Shown here piece after piece: positions 38,502 to 48,620 of a DNA stretch of 64,000 nt; the stretch's first letter is position 1; each line of letters begins with the position of its first letter. Under the pieces are notes generated by a model. That model did not search any database. It saw nothing but the letters and a program-made list of their open reading frames with translations, and was not told the DNA's origin. The position numbers and the translations under genes are program-made. Origin of the DNA: Aquimonas sp044377145 (GTDB lineage Bacteria > Pseudomonadota > Gammaproteobacteria > Xanthomonadales > Xanthomonadaceae); NCBI RefSeq assembly GCF_044377145.1, contig NZ_JBILJQ010000019.1:1-64000 (forward strand), written 5' to 3'.

Positions 38502-39196
38502 TCCTGCGCCCCCGTAGTACGTCGCGCCGGCGTGCGCGCTGCCGGCACAACGCAAGCTCGATCCTTGGATGCGTTCGATCGCGAATCGGCCGCACATCCT
38601 CCGCCGATGGAGGGCAGTGCCTGCAACATTTGTGCTGCGACTTCTATTGCACGTTTCATCGCTGCCTCGAACACTTGGGTTGGCCTGGAATCGGCGCCGT
38701 CGGCAGCAACACCAAGCGGCACGGGTACGCCAACACCGGCGCGGGTTTCAGGCCAGTCCAGGTGTTCTTGAGCTTCTTCAGTGATCACTTGCATGTCCGC
38801 GTCGACTGTTGCCGCCAAAGCCGCCTGCCGTGAGTGGATCGGGCGCAACCGTGTCTGCCGGCCTGCTGCCCGCGCACCTCGTGAACGATGGCGACGGGGT
38901 AGGGCATGCCAGTGGTGCGCAAAGCGCGGACTGACACCTGAGCGCCGCTTGCCCTTCGCTCCGACCCATGCACACTGGGCGGAGCTCAAGTTCCGAAGTC
39001 CACGCGCCGAGCGCAGATTCAAGGCTCGGCTGCAGGATGCGCGTGGCCGTCGGCGGTTTTGCATGTGCATCTGACGTCTGACGACGCAGGCGCGCCGACG
39101 GCCCGTCGCGCTGACGATCACGTGCACGCTTCGATGGTGGGGCTGACAGGGGCGACGGCTATACTTCGCGGCCGAATTCAAGCCAGCGCCTGCCCC
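38502..39196. other. Intergenic stretch, no gene recognised
   Basis: About 700 bases between the divergent GGDEF-EAL and prmB genes. Several medium-length frames exist on both strands but none resembles a protein family; the stretch should contain both promoters. No tRNA-like or repeat structure seen. Confidence 0.45.
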
Positions 39197-40114
39197 ATGT
39201 CCGCCGAACTTCGCAGCATCATCGACTTCATCCGCTATGGCGCAACCCGCTTCGGCAAATCGGGGTTGAGCTTTGGCCACAGCTACGACAATGCATTGGA
39301 CGAAGCTACCCAGCTGGTGCTGCACGCTTTGCACCTTCCGCACGATCTTTCGCCCGCCTACGGCGCGGCGCGGCTGACTGCGGAGGAGCGCGACCTGGTG
39401 CTGGGTCTGTTCGAGCGCCGTATCGGTGAGCGGATTCCAGCCTGCTATATCACCGGCGAGGCGTGGTTCGCAGGCTTGGCGTTCAAGACGGACTCACGTG
39501 CTCTGGTGCCGCGCTCACCGATCGCCGAGCTGATCGAAGCGGGCTTCGAGCCCTGGCTGGGTGGGCGCTATGTGCAGCGCGCGCTCGACCTCTGCACCGG
39601 CTCGGGCTGCATCGGTATCGCCATGGCGGCGCACAACCCTGAACTGGAGGTCGATCTTATCGACATCAGCGAAGACGCGCTGGCGCTGGCAGCCGAGAAC
39701 ATCGCCCGTTTCGAAGTAGGCGACCGCGTTCGGGCTGTTCACAGCAATCTGTTCGAGGGTGTGGCCGGAGAGCGCTACGACCTGATCGTCAGCAACCCGC
39801 CCTATGTGACCCATGCCGAGGTGGATGCACTCCCCGCCGAGTACGCGCACGAGCCTGAGCTGGGCCTGCGCGCGGGCGATGACGGCCTCGATCTGGCTCT
39901 GAAGATTCTGCGCGATGCGCCGGAGCACTTGACCGAGAATGGCCTGCTCATAGTCGAAGTCGGTGAGAGTGAGCGGGCTCTGGTCAGGCTGCTGCCGGAG
40001 GTTCCGTTCGCTTGGGTCGAGTTCAAGGTAGGACAGATGGGCGTATTCGTGGTTGAGCGCGGCGACCTGGTTGCCCACACCGCTACGATCAAGGCCCTCG
40101 CCGACGCGCGTTGA
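39197..40114 (+). CDS. prmB: Ribosomal protein L3 N5-glutamine methyltransferase
   Basis: 305 residues from the ATG at 39197. SAM-binding motif I is DLCTGSGCIGIAMA (131-144); the catalytic NPPY is at 200-203 in VSNPPYVTHAEVD; the N-terminal helical domain has the PrmB/HemK pattern. PrmB rather than PrmC is supported by HEPELGLRAGDDGLD after NPPY and by its position directly upstream of aroC, the standard order in gammaproteobacteria. It methylates a glutamine of L3 during large-subunit assembly in the cytoplasm. Confidence 0.93.
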   Translation: MSAELRSIIDFIRYGATRFGKSGLSFGHSYDNALDEATQLVLHALHLPHDLSPAYGAARLTAEERDLVLGLFERRIGERIPACYITGEAWFAGLAFKTDSRALVPRSPIAELIEAGFEPWLGGRYVQRALDLCTGSGCIGIAMAAHNPELEVDLIDISEDALALAAENIARFEVGDRVRAVHSNLFEGVAGERYDLIVSNPPYVTHAEVDALPAEYAHEPELGLRAGDDGLDLALKILRDAPEHLTENGLLIVEVGESERALVRLLPEVPFAWVEFKVGQMGVFVVERGDLVAHTATIKALADAR

Positions 40115-40293
40115 GCGTCGATGTGCGCGATTGCCGCCAGCGCCCTCGTTGCTGAGCACCAGCCCAGCACGCCGCCGGGTTGATGTGCCCTCGTCGGCAG
40201 CGCTCACGGATCGGACGGCGACGTTCGGTTCTCACAACATCACCTGCTCCGTCCCTGCGTTGCTGGGTGGAGGCATGCCACCGGATCCGCACC

Positions 40294-41394
40294 ATGTCGA
40301 TCAACACCTTTGGCCACCTGCTGCGCGTCACCACCTTCGGTGAGAGCCACGGACCCGCAATCGGCTGTGTGATCGATGGGCTGCCGCCCGGGATCGCGAT
40401 AGCGCCCGAGGATTTTCGGCACGACATCGAACGCCGCGCCACCGGGCGCTCCCGCCACACCTCGCAGCGGCGCGAGGCCGATGAGGTCGAGCTGCTGTCG
40501 GGGGTTTTCGAGGGCGTCACCACCGGCACTTCGCTGGCGCTGTTGATCCGCAACGTCGATGCGCGCAGCAAGGACTACGGCAACCTGGTTCAGGTGTTCC
40601 GGCCGGCGCACGCGGACTACACCTACCTGCAGAAGTATGGGATTCGCGACCACCGGGGTGGCGGTCGGTCTTCGGCGCGCGAGACCACGGTGCGGGTGGC
40701 GGCCGGGGTGATTGCAAAGAAGTGGCTGGCCGAACGTCACGGCATTCGCGTGCGCGGTTACGTCTCGAAGCTCGGCCCGCATGAGCCGTCGTCGATCGAC
40801 ATGGATGCGGTGGAAGGCAACCCCTTCTTCTGGCCCGATGCCGACTCCCTGCCTGCGCTTGAGGCGTATATGGATGCGCTGCGCAAGTCTGGCGATTCGG
40901 TGGGCGCGCGCGTGACGGTGATCGCGGAGCATGTGCCGCCGGGCTGGGGTGCGCCGCTGTACGCCAAACTCGATGCCGAGCTGGCGGCAGCCTTGATGGG
41001 CATCAATGCGGTCAAGGGCGTGGAGATCGGCGACGGCATGGCGGTGGCTGGCCAGTTGGGTACAGCGCATCGCGACGAGATGCTGCCCGAGGGTTTCCTG
41101 AGCAACCACGCGGGCGGCGTGCTGGGCGGCATCAGCACCGGCCAGGACCTGATCTGCCATCTGGCGCTCAAGCCCACTTCCAGCACGCGTCTGCCCGGCC
41201 GCAGCGTGAACGTTGCGGGTGAGGCGGTGGAGGTGGTGACCCACGGGCGCCACGATCCCTGTGTCGGCATTCGTGCCACGCCGATTGCCGAGGCGATGGT
41301 CGCCCTGGTGCTGATGGATCAGGCCCTGCTGCATCGAGCCCAGTGCGGCGACGTGGTGGCGCCGCCGGCCGTGCCCGGCAGGCTGCCGGGCTAG
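40294..41394 (+). CDS. aroC: Chorismate synthase
   Basis: 366 residues from the ATG at 40294. Typical start SINTFGHLLRVTTFGESHGP; the signature RGGGRSSARETTVRVAAG follows at about 120-138 (here HRGGGRSSARETTVRVAAG), and RHDPCVGIRATPIAEAM near the end. It makes chorismate from EPSP with reduced FMN, the last common step of aromatic synthesis. Its stop codon overlaps the left end of a dispersed repeat (41391). It lies between prmB and asd, as in relatives. Confidence 0.96.
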   Translation: MSINTFGHLLRVTTFGESHGPAIGCVIDGLPPGIAIAPEDFRHDIERRATGRSRHTSQRREADEVELLSGVFEGVTTGTSLALLIRNVDARSKDYGNLVQVFRPAHADYTYLQKYGIRDHRGGGRSSARETTVRVAAGVIAKKWLAERHGIRVRGYVSKLGPHEPSSIDMDAVEGNPFFWPDADSLPALEAYMDALRKSGDSVGARVTVIAEHVPPGWGAPLYAKLDAELAAALMGINAVKGVEIGDGMAVAGQLGTAHRDEMLPEGFLSNHAGGVLGGISTGQDLICHLALKPTSSTRLPGRSVNVAGEAVEVVTHGRHDPCVGIRATPIAEAMVALVLMDQALLHRAQCGDVVAPPAVPGRLPG

Positions 41395-41555
41395 CAGCCT
41401 GTCGGACTTTGGTTGGCCGGGCTGCAAATCCGCCTGCGCGGTCCACAATCCGCCGATTCTTGGCCGAGAGCCCACTATTGGCCTGCAAATCGTCGAAAAA
41501 CTGTCCTCTCGCAGTCGACTATCGCCTCGACCCCCAAAGCCCGACAGGCTGCTAG
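41391..41555. repeat. Dispersed TIR element, complete copy B (165 bp)
   Basis: Both ends carry the same 22-bp inverted terminal repeat, core CAGCCTGTCGGRCTTTGG, at 41391-41412 and 41534-41555 (21 of 22 matching). Inside lies a hairpin-like palindrome around CGATTCTTGGCC. Copies A (32507) and C (58401) share the interior. It encodes no protein, so it is a MITE- or REP-like element. The left end begins at the aroC stop codon. Confidence 0.85.
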
Positions 41556-41701
41556 CGCGCCCGCTGGCAGCCATGTTCTGGCATCGAGTTGCCACCGCTG
41601 GACACAACCATTTGTCAGCGCCGCCGCTGCGGCGTCGAGTCGTACCTGCGTCGCGCTAGAGTGCGCGCCCTGCTCAAACCCTTTGCAATGGAGTCCGCCC
41701 G

Positions 41702-42721
41702 ATGTCCAAGTCCCTGAAGATCGCGATGGTCGGTGCCACTGGCGCCGTCGGTGAAGCCCTGCTGGAGATCCTGGCCGAGCGCAAGTTCCCGTTCACCGAA
41801 CTGATCCCGCTGGCCAGCGAGCGTTCGGCCGGCGACATGGTTCGCTGCGGCGAGCGCAGCTACACCGTGCGTGAGCTGTCCAAATTCGATTTCGCCGGCG
41901 TCGATATCGCATTTTTCTCGGCCGGCGGCAGCGTCTCGGCCGAGCACGCGCCGCGGGCGGCCGCAGCCGGCGCGGTGGTGATCGACAACACCTCGCATTT
42001 CCGTCGCGATGTCGACGTGCCGCTGGTGGTCAGCGAGGTGAACCCCGAGGCCATTCGCAACCGGCCGCGCGGCATCATCGCCAATCCGAATTGCTCGACC
42101 ATGCAGATGCTGGTCGCGTTGGCGCCGATCCATCGCGAGTACGGTATCACCCGGATCAATGTGGCGACCTATCAATCGGTGTCCGGCGCAGGCCGTTCGG
42201 CGATGGAGGAACTCGGCCGCCAGACCGCGGCGATGCTGGCCTTCCAGGATCCGGAACCGCAGCGCTTCCCGGTCCAGATCGCCTTCAATCTGATCCCGCA
42301 GATCGATGACTTCACCGACAACGGCTACACCAAAGAAGAAATGAAGCTGGTCTGGGAGACCCGCAAGATCCTCGGCGACGACAGTATCGAAGTGAACCCG
42401 ACGGCCGTCCGCGTGCCCGTGTTCTACGGCCATTCCGAGGCGGTGCATATCGAAACCCGCGACAAGATCAGCGCCGCCGCGGCGCGCGAGCTGCTGGGTC
42501 GCAGTCCCGGTGTGGTGGTGGTCGATGAGCGGATTGCGGGCGGCTATCCGACCCCGGTCACCCACGCTGCCGGCAAAGATCCGGTTTTCGTCGGACGGAT
42601 CCGCGAAGACATCAGCCACCCGCGTGGGCTGAACCTGTGGATCGTGTCCGACAACATTCGCAAGGGTGCCGCGCTGAACGCCGTGCAGATCGCTGAACGG
42701 GTGCTGGCTGAGCGCGATTGA
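41702..42721 (+). CDS. asd: Aspartate-semialdehyde dehydrogenase
   Basis: 339 residues. NADP-binding start KIAMVGATGAVGEALLEIL; catalytic C131 in IANPNCSTMQM; SVSGAGRSAMEELGRQT; substrate-binding segment VRVPVFYGHSEAVHIET. Makes aspartate semialdehyde for lysine, threonine and methionine. The form with TMQ after the cysteine is common in both Gram-positive and many xanthomonad Asd enzymes. It sits between aroC and fimV in the conserved block. Confidence 0.96.
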   Translation: MSKSLKIAMVGATGAVGEALLEILAERKFPFTELIPLASERSAGDMVRCGERSYTVRELSKFDFAGVDIAFFSAGGSVSAEHAPRAAAAGAVVIDNTSHFRRDVDVPLVVSEVNPEAIRNRPRGIIANPNCSTMQMLVALAPIHREYGITRINVATYQSVSGAGRSAMEELGRQTAAMLAFQDPEPQRFPVQIAFNLIPQIDDFTDNGYTKEEMKLVWETRKILGDDSIEVNPTAVRVPVFYGHSEAVHIETRDKISAAAARELLGRSPGVVVVDERIAGGYPTPVTHAAGKDPVFVGRIREDISHPRGLNLWIVSDNIRKGAALNAVQIAERVLAERD

Positions 42722-42762
42722 GGGGCGCCGGACCGGCGCGCGCTACCGGCAGAGTTCAAAAA

Positions 42763-42778
42763 TGTGACGAACATCACC
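42763..42778. promoter_or_regulatory. CRP/Clp-like binding site upstream of fimV
   Basis: TGTGA-CGAACA-TCACC matches the TGTGA-N6-TCACA consensus in nine of ten fixed bases. It lies 42 bases after the asd stop and about 42 bases upstream of the candidate -35 hexamer of fimV. Regulation by Clp is inferred. Confidence 0.5.
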
Positions 42779-42819
42779 TCAGTCCCGCGTCGGCGGCCTC
42801 GTCGGCGTGGGCCTGATTG

Positions 42820-42848
42820 TTGGTGAAATGTCACAGTTGACCTATAGT
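42820..42848 (+). promoter_or_regulatory. Candidate sigma-70 promoter of fimV
   Basis: TTGGTG (42820-42825) and TATAGT (42843-42848) with a 17-base spacer. The predicted transcript would carry a leader of about 145 bases before the fimV ATG. Confidence 0.5.
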
Positions 42849-43001
42849 TAGCGCGCCGTTGTCATGTCGTTTCTAGCTTCTGTTCGTTCAGCCCGGGCTG
42901 GTCGCGGGCTCGGCGCGATCGAAGCCGGCCACAGTGGCCAGGGGCCACCGGCGTTGGACAGCTCAAAACAATCATCCGCAGCGGATGGGGGAAAGATTCA
43001 A

Positions 43002-45428
43002 ATGAATAAGATGCTCAGACTGCCGGTTGCGCTGGCGCTCGCCCTCGGCGCATCCAATGCGCTCGCGCTTGGCCTCGGCCAGGTACAGGTGAAGTCCAGC
43101 CTCAACCAGCCGCTGCTGGCCGAAATCCCCGTGCTTGAGAACACCCCGGGTGAAGCCGCCGACCTTCAGGTCCGTCTGGCTTCAGCCGAGTCGTTCGCGC
43201 GGATCGGTCTTGAGCGACCCAGCGGGGCGCTGGTATCTGCGATGCAGTTCAGCGTTGTCGAAGGCTCGAACGGTCGGCCGGTGATCCGGGTCACCACACC
43301 GAACCGGATCAATGATCCCTTCCTCGGTCTGCTGATTGAGGTGGAATGGGCCCGCGGCAAGCTGCTTCGCGAGTACACGCTGCTGCTTGACCCGCCGGTC
43401 GCGGTACCGTCGCGAGCCCTGCCTTCCGAGACCACGGCATTGCCGCAGGGTGATGTGCGTCCGGCGCCGGCCGAAAACCTCGCCCAGCCGCCAGCAATGC
43501 CGACGCCCCGCCCAGCCGCCGCACCTGCGCCATCCTCATCCTCGCCATCCCCATCTTCGTCGGCGCCTTCGTTGGTGCCCGGTGAGAGTTACGGCCCGGT
43601 CAACGAGGGGGATTCGATCTGGCGCATCGCGAGCAGGGCGCTGCCCGATTCGTCGATCAACATCAATCAGATGATGATCGCACTGCAGCGCGCCAACCCG
43701 GAGGCCTTCATCGGCGGCAATATCAACCGCCTGCGCACCGGCGCGGTGCTGCGCATTCCGTCGCGCGAGGAGGCACTCGCCATTCGCCCGGGCGAAGCCG
43801 CGCAGTTGCTGCGCGATCAATCCCCGGAAAGCGCGAGCCTGCAGCCGGTAACCCCGCAGGCAAGCCGTCAGCCCGTCAGCCCGGCGGCACCGGCGCCGGC
43901 CGATTCCCGCCTCGCCATCGTGCCCCCACGTGGCGACACCCCCGCGACAGCCGCTCAGAGTGGCGCTTCGGCGGGCGGCCAGGGCGCCGAACTGCGCGCC
44001 GATCTCGCGCGTGCCCGCGAGCAGAGCGAGGCCGCGGCGCAGGAGAACCGCGAGCTGCGTACCCGCGTGCAGGAGCTTGAAAAGATCCGTGGCGACAGCG
44101 AACGCCTGCTTGAGCTCCGCAACAGCGAGCTGGAGGCGCTGCAGCAGCGACTGGCCGAACTGGAAGCCGAGCGTGCCGCAGCCGAAACAGCCAGCTCAGC
44201 GGCAGCGGCCGTCGTTCCCGCACCGACGCCGACGCCGGTGGTGGTTGAACCAGAAACTGTTTCCTCGTCCGCTTCCTCTTCTGATGCCGCAGCGCCCTCG
44301 GCGGACCCCGCTGAGGCCACGCCGGATGTCGGCACCCTGCCTGGCGATGACCTTGACGCTGGCGCAGCGGTCGATACAGATGAGTCCGCGGTGGGCGATG
44401 ACGGCTTCGAAGCCACGCCTTCCGCCGAGCCGGAGCCAGCGCCTGTGTCAGCGGCACCCGAAGCCGCAGCGCCGGTCGTTACGCCGCCGGCGCCTGCACC
44501 GGTGGTGCAGGATCCCTGGTTCATGAGCCCGCTGGTGCTTGGCGGTGGTGGTGCTGTTGTGATCGGCCTGTTGGCCCTGCTCGGCATGCGCGGTCGCGGC
44601 AAGAAGAAAGCAGCCGCTGCGGCCGCCGCTGCGGGCGCCAGCTCGCGCTTCGAGGGCGCCGATTTCGGCGTGCCGGGTGCGTCCCAGGCCTACCAGGCAG
44701 GTGCGGAAAGCTACGACGATGCCGAGGAGCGCGAGCTGCTGGATCAGGTGGCCGAACAGCCGGACGACCTCGAACGGCATCTGGACTTGGTCCGCTACTA
44801 CTACGGGCTGAACGACGCCTCGCGCTTCGAGGGCGCTGTCGAAGCCATGTACGCCCAGGTCTACGATCCGGATGAGCCGGCTTGGCAGCAGGCGCTGGAG
44901 ATGGGGCGTGAAATGCTGCCCGACCACCCGCTGTTCATGGAGCACGCCGCGCAAAGCCGCGCCTGGGAGCCGAGCGAAGACACCTCCAGCGCGCCGTCGG
45001 CCTACGCCAACAACACGCCTGCCGGATCGTCGTTCGAGTACGTCGACGCGCCCGCCGCCGAGCCGAGCCGCTTCAGCGAAGAGCCGGAGTTCCGGATCGA
45101 TCTGGCCTCGCCGGAGCTTGAAGTGCCGCAGTTGTCGCGCGAAGCCGAGTTCGCCCGGATCGATTCAAGTGCGCTCACTGCGGCCTCCATTGAGGCGCCT
45201 TCGTTCGAGTTGCCGCCGGAGCTGTCTACGCCCTCGAGCAGCAGCTCGCTGGATCTCGACATCTCGGCCGATGCGATCGAGGCGGCGGCGACCAAGCTGG
45301 AGCTGGCCCGTGCGTATCTGGACATGGGCGACGTCGAAGGCGCGCGCGGCATGCTGGAAGAGGTCGCGCAGGAAGGCACCACCGAACAGCGCGGCGACGC
45401 CCGGCGTCTGCTGGACGAGATCCGCTGA
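43002..45428 (+). CDS. fimV: FimV-family polar/type IV pilus assembly protein
   Basis: 808 residues from the ATG at 43002, preceded by GGGGGAAAG. Signal peptide ending SNALA; N-terminal FimV domain LGLGQVQVKSSLNQPLLAEI; a peptidoglycan-binding LysM-like core YGPVNEGDSIWRIASRALPD to NINRLRTGAVLRIP; a coiled coil rich in Glu/Arg (about 370-440); a Pro/Ala linker; one transmembrane helix near residue 520; a long acidic cytoplasmic part; and a TPR-like FimV C-terminal domain ATKLELARAYLDMGDVEGAR. FimV/HubP proteins organise the cell pole and support type IV pili. It lies between asd and truA as in other gammaproteobacteria. Confidence 0.93.
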   Translation: MNKMLRLPVALALALGASNALALGLGQVQVKSSLNQPLLAEIPVLENTPGEAADLQVRLASAESFARIGLERPSGALVSAMQFSVVEGSNGRPVIRVTTPNRINDPFLGLLIEVEWARGKLLREYTLLLDPPVAVPSRALPSETTALPQGDVRPAPAENLAQPPAMPTPRPAAAPAPSSSSPSPSSSAPSLVPGESYGPVNEGDSIWRIASRALPDSSININQMMIALQRANPEAFIGGNINRLRTGAVLRIPSREEALAIRPGEAAQLLRDQSPESASLQPVTPQASRQPVSPAAPAPADSRLAIVPPRGDTPATAAQSGASAGGQGAELRADLARAREQSEAAAQENRELRTRVQELEKIRGDSERLLELRNSELEALQQRLAELEAERAAAETASSAAAAVVPAPTPTPVVVEPETVSSSASSSDAAAPSADPAEATPDVGTLPGDDLDAGAAVDTDESAVGDDGFEATPSAEPEPAPVSAAPEAAAPVVTPPAPAPVVQDPWFMSPLVLGGGGAVVIGLLALLGMRGRGKKKAAAAAAAAGASSRFEGADFGVPGASQAYQAGAESYDDAEERELLDQVAEQPDDLERHLDLVRYYYGLNDASRFEGAVEAMYAQVYDPDEPAWQQALEMGREMLPDHPLFMEHAAQSRAWEPSEDTSSAPSAYANNTPAGSSFEYVDAPAAEPSRFSEEPEFRIDLASPELEVPQLSREAEFARIDSSALTAASIEAPSFELPPELSTPSSSSSLDLDISADAIEAAATKLELARAYLDMGDVEGARGMLEEVAQEGTTEQRGDARRLLDEIR

Positions 45429-45454
45429 GGTCTGCAGCCCGGTGATTGAACACG

Positions 45455-45478
45455 CAGGGGCCGGTCATCCGGCCCCTG
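45455..45478 (+). terminator. Rho-independent terminator after fimV
   Basis: Ten-base-pair GC stem CAGGGGCCGG / CCGGCCCCTG with loop TCAT, followed within a few bases by CTTTTG. It lies 27 bases after the fimV stop. Confidence 0.75.
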
Positions 45479-45566
45479 TGCTTTTGGGCGGCACAGACGT
45501 CCCTCCAGTGGGTCCGGATCACTACACTGTCGGGCTGCCGCACCCACCGCTTTACCAAGCCCCGCT

Positions 45567-46496
45567 GTGCATGCTGCTGCAAACTCCGCTGTGAGCGCCG
45601 CCGTGACTTCCGAAACCCCGCTGTCCAATCCTCCCATCACCCGCCGCTACGTCGCTGCGGTCGAGTACGACGGCGGCGCGTTTTCCGGCTGGCAGCGGCT
45701 GTCGCACGGCGACACGGTGCAATCCGTGGTCGAGCGCGCGCTGTCCTTCGTTGTTGCGGCGCCGGTGCTGGTCACGTGCGCTGGCCGCACCGACAGCGGC
45801 GTGCATGGGCGCGGCCAGATCATCCATTTCGATATCCAGGCCGAGCGCAGCACGCGCGCGCTGCAGATGGGTACCACCTCGCGCCTGCCGGATGCCGCTT
45901 GTCTACTGTGGGTGCAGCCGGTGGGCAGCGACTTCCATGCGCGCTACTCGGCGCTGGCGCGGCGCTATCGCTACCGCATTCTCAATCGCCGCGTGCGTCC
46001 CGCGCTCGAGCGCCAGCACGCTGCGTGGGAGCGCGCACCGCTGGATGCCGAGGCGATGCACCGCGCCGCCCAGCATCTGGTGGGCCTGCACGATTTCAGC
46101 GCCTTTCGCACCGCCGCCTGCCAGGCCAAGCACCCGCTGCGCGACCTGCACCACATCGACGTGCGGCGTCAGGGCGAATGGGTTGAAGTCGCGGTGCAGG
46201 CGAATGCGTTCCTGCACCACATGGTGCGCAACATCGTCGGCAGCCTGCTGTTGGTCGGCCGTGGTGAGCAGCCCGAGCACTGGTTGGCCGAACTGCTGGC
46301 CGGGCGCAATCGGCATGTGGCCGGGCCGACCGCGCAGCCCCAGGGCCTGGTGTTCGAGGGTCCGCTGTATCCGGCGCGGTTCGGTCTGCCGCCGGAGTTC
46401 AGCTGGGTCGGGCCCGAGCCGGAGCGGACCTATCCGCCACGCGCAGGGTCGCATGATGAGAGCGACGTCAACGCAGATGATTCTGCGGCGGAATGA
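45567..46496 (+). CDS. truA: tRNA pseudouridine synthase A
   Basis: 309 residues with GTG at 45567; GTG codons at 45591 or 45603 are possible later starts, and none has a clear ribosome binding site. Motifs: YVAAVEYDGGAFSGWQRL, catalytic D76 in CAGRTDSGVHGRGQIIHF, LHDFSAFRTAACQAKHPLRD and FLHHMVRNIVGSLLLVG. It modifies U38-U40 in tRNA anticodon arms. The C-terminal 25 residues (DESDVNADDSAAE) are acidic and variable. It precedes trpF with 110 bases between. Confidence 0.95.
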   Translation: MHAAANSAVSAAVTSETPLSNPPITRRYVAAVEYDGGAFSGWQRLSHGDTVQSVVERALSFVVAAPVLVTCAGRTDSGVHGRGQIIHFDIQAERSTRALQMGTTSRLPDAACLLWVQPVGSDFHARYSALARRYRYRILNRRVRPALERQHAAWERAPLDAEAMHRAAQHLVGLHDFSAFRTAACQAKHPLRDLHHIDVRRQGEWVEVAVQANAFLHHMVRNIVGSLLLVGRGEQPEHWLAELLAGRNRHVAGPTAQPQGLVFEGPLYPARFGLPPEFSWVGPEPERTYPPRAGSHDESDVNADDSAAE

Positions 46497-46606
46497 GCCG
46501 CGCTTCCGTTGCGCCACGCCAGCGACGGTGGTCGCGTTGGTCCGAAACGTCCTGATCGCGCGCTGTTGACGAATCGACCTGCCCGCTGCGGCACACTACG
46601 CGCCCC

Positions 46607-47234
46607 ATGCACGCCTATCCCCCACAACGAACCCGCATCAAGTTTTGCGGCATGACCCGCGCGGAGGATATCCAGCGCGCGATTGCGTTGGGGGTTGATG
46701 CGATCGGCTTGATCATGGTGCCGGGCAGCAAGCGCGCGCTCGGGCTGGATCAGGCCAGCGTGCTGCGCGCCGCAGTGCCCGCCCTGGTGCACAGCGTGCT
46801 GCTGGTGATGAATGCCGAGCCTGCATTCGTGCGCTCGGCGATTCACGCACTGCGGCCTGACCTGGTGCAGTTCCACGGCGACGAGACACCCGAGTTCTGT
46901 GCTGCGTTCGAGGTGCCGTTTCTGAAGGCGGTGCCGATGGCCAGCGTGACCAGTGTGGCGGCCTACCAGCGGGCCTATGCGCAGGCGGCGGGCTTCGTGT
47001 TCGACAGTCATGCCGCCGGCGGGCAGGGCGGCAGCGGGCATGCGTTTGACTGGTCGCGCCTGCCGACCGAGCGCAGCCATCCGCTGCTGCTGGCCGGTGG
47101 GCTCACCCCCGACAACGTGCAGGCGGCGGTGCGCGCGGTGCGGCCGTATGCGGTCGATGTATCCAGCGGAATCGAGAGCGCGCCGGGGCTCAAATGCCCG
47201 CAGCGCATGCAGCAATTTGTGGACGAGGTGCACC

Positions 47235-47263
<29 letters not shown>
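46607..47263 (+). CDS. trpF: Phosphoribosylanthranilate isomerase
   Basis: 218 residues. TIM barrel with IKFCGMTRAEDIQRAIALG (C14 general base), VQFHGDETPEFC, FVFDSHAAGGQGGSGHAFDW and LLLAGGLTPDNVQAAVRA, then VDVSSGIESAPGLK with the catalytic aspartate. Converts phosphoribosylanthranilate to the CdRP intermediate of tryptophan synthesis. Its 3' end overlaps trpB by 29 bases, coupling the two. Confidence 0.95.
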
Positions 47264-48458
<1,195 letters not shown>

Positions 48459-48464
48459 TTCGGT

Positions 48465-48613
48465 GAATCGGGAATGGGGAATCGGGAACGGCTAAGGCCG
48501 AGTTCCGCGGCTCCCATCGCCGAGTGATCCGTAGTGCCGCGTGTCTCATCCTCTACTTCTGTCGCTCCGCAAGCGTCTGCTTGTGAAGATTCTCCATTCC
48601 CCACTCCCGATTC
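48465..48613. repeat. Inverted-repeat element between trpB and trpA
   Basis: GAATCGGGAATGGGGAAT (48465-48482) and its inverted copy ATTCCCCACTCCCGATTC (48596-48613) match in 17 of 18 positions. About 113 non-coding bases lie between the arms. Such GAATCGGGAATGGG repeats are common around xanthomonad genes. The right arm ends 7 bases before the trpA start. Confidence 0.7.
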
Positions 48614-48620
48614 CCACCCA

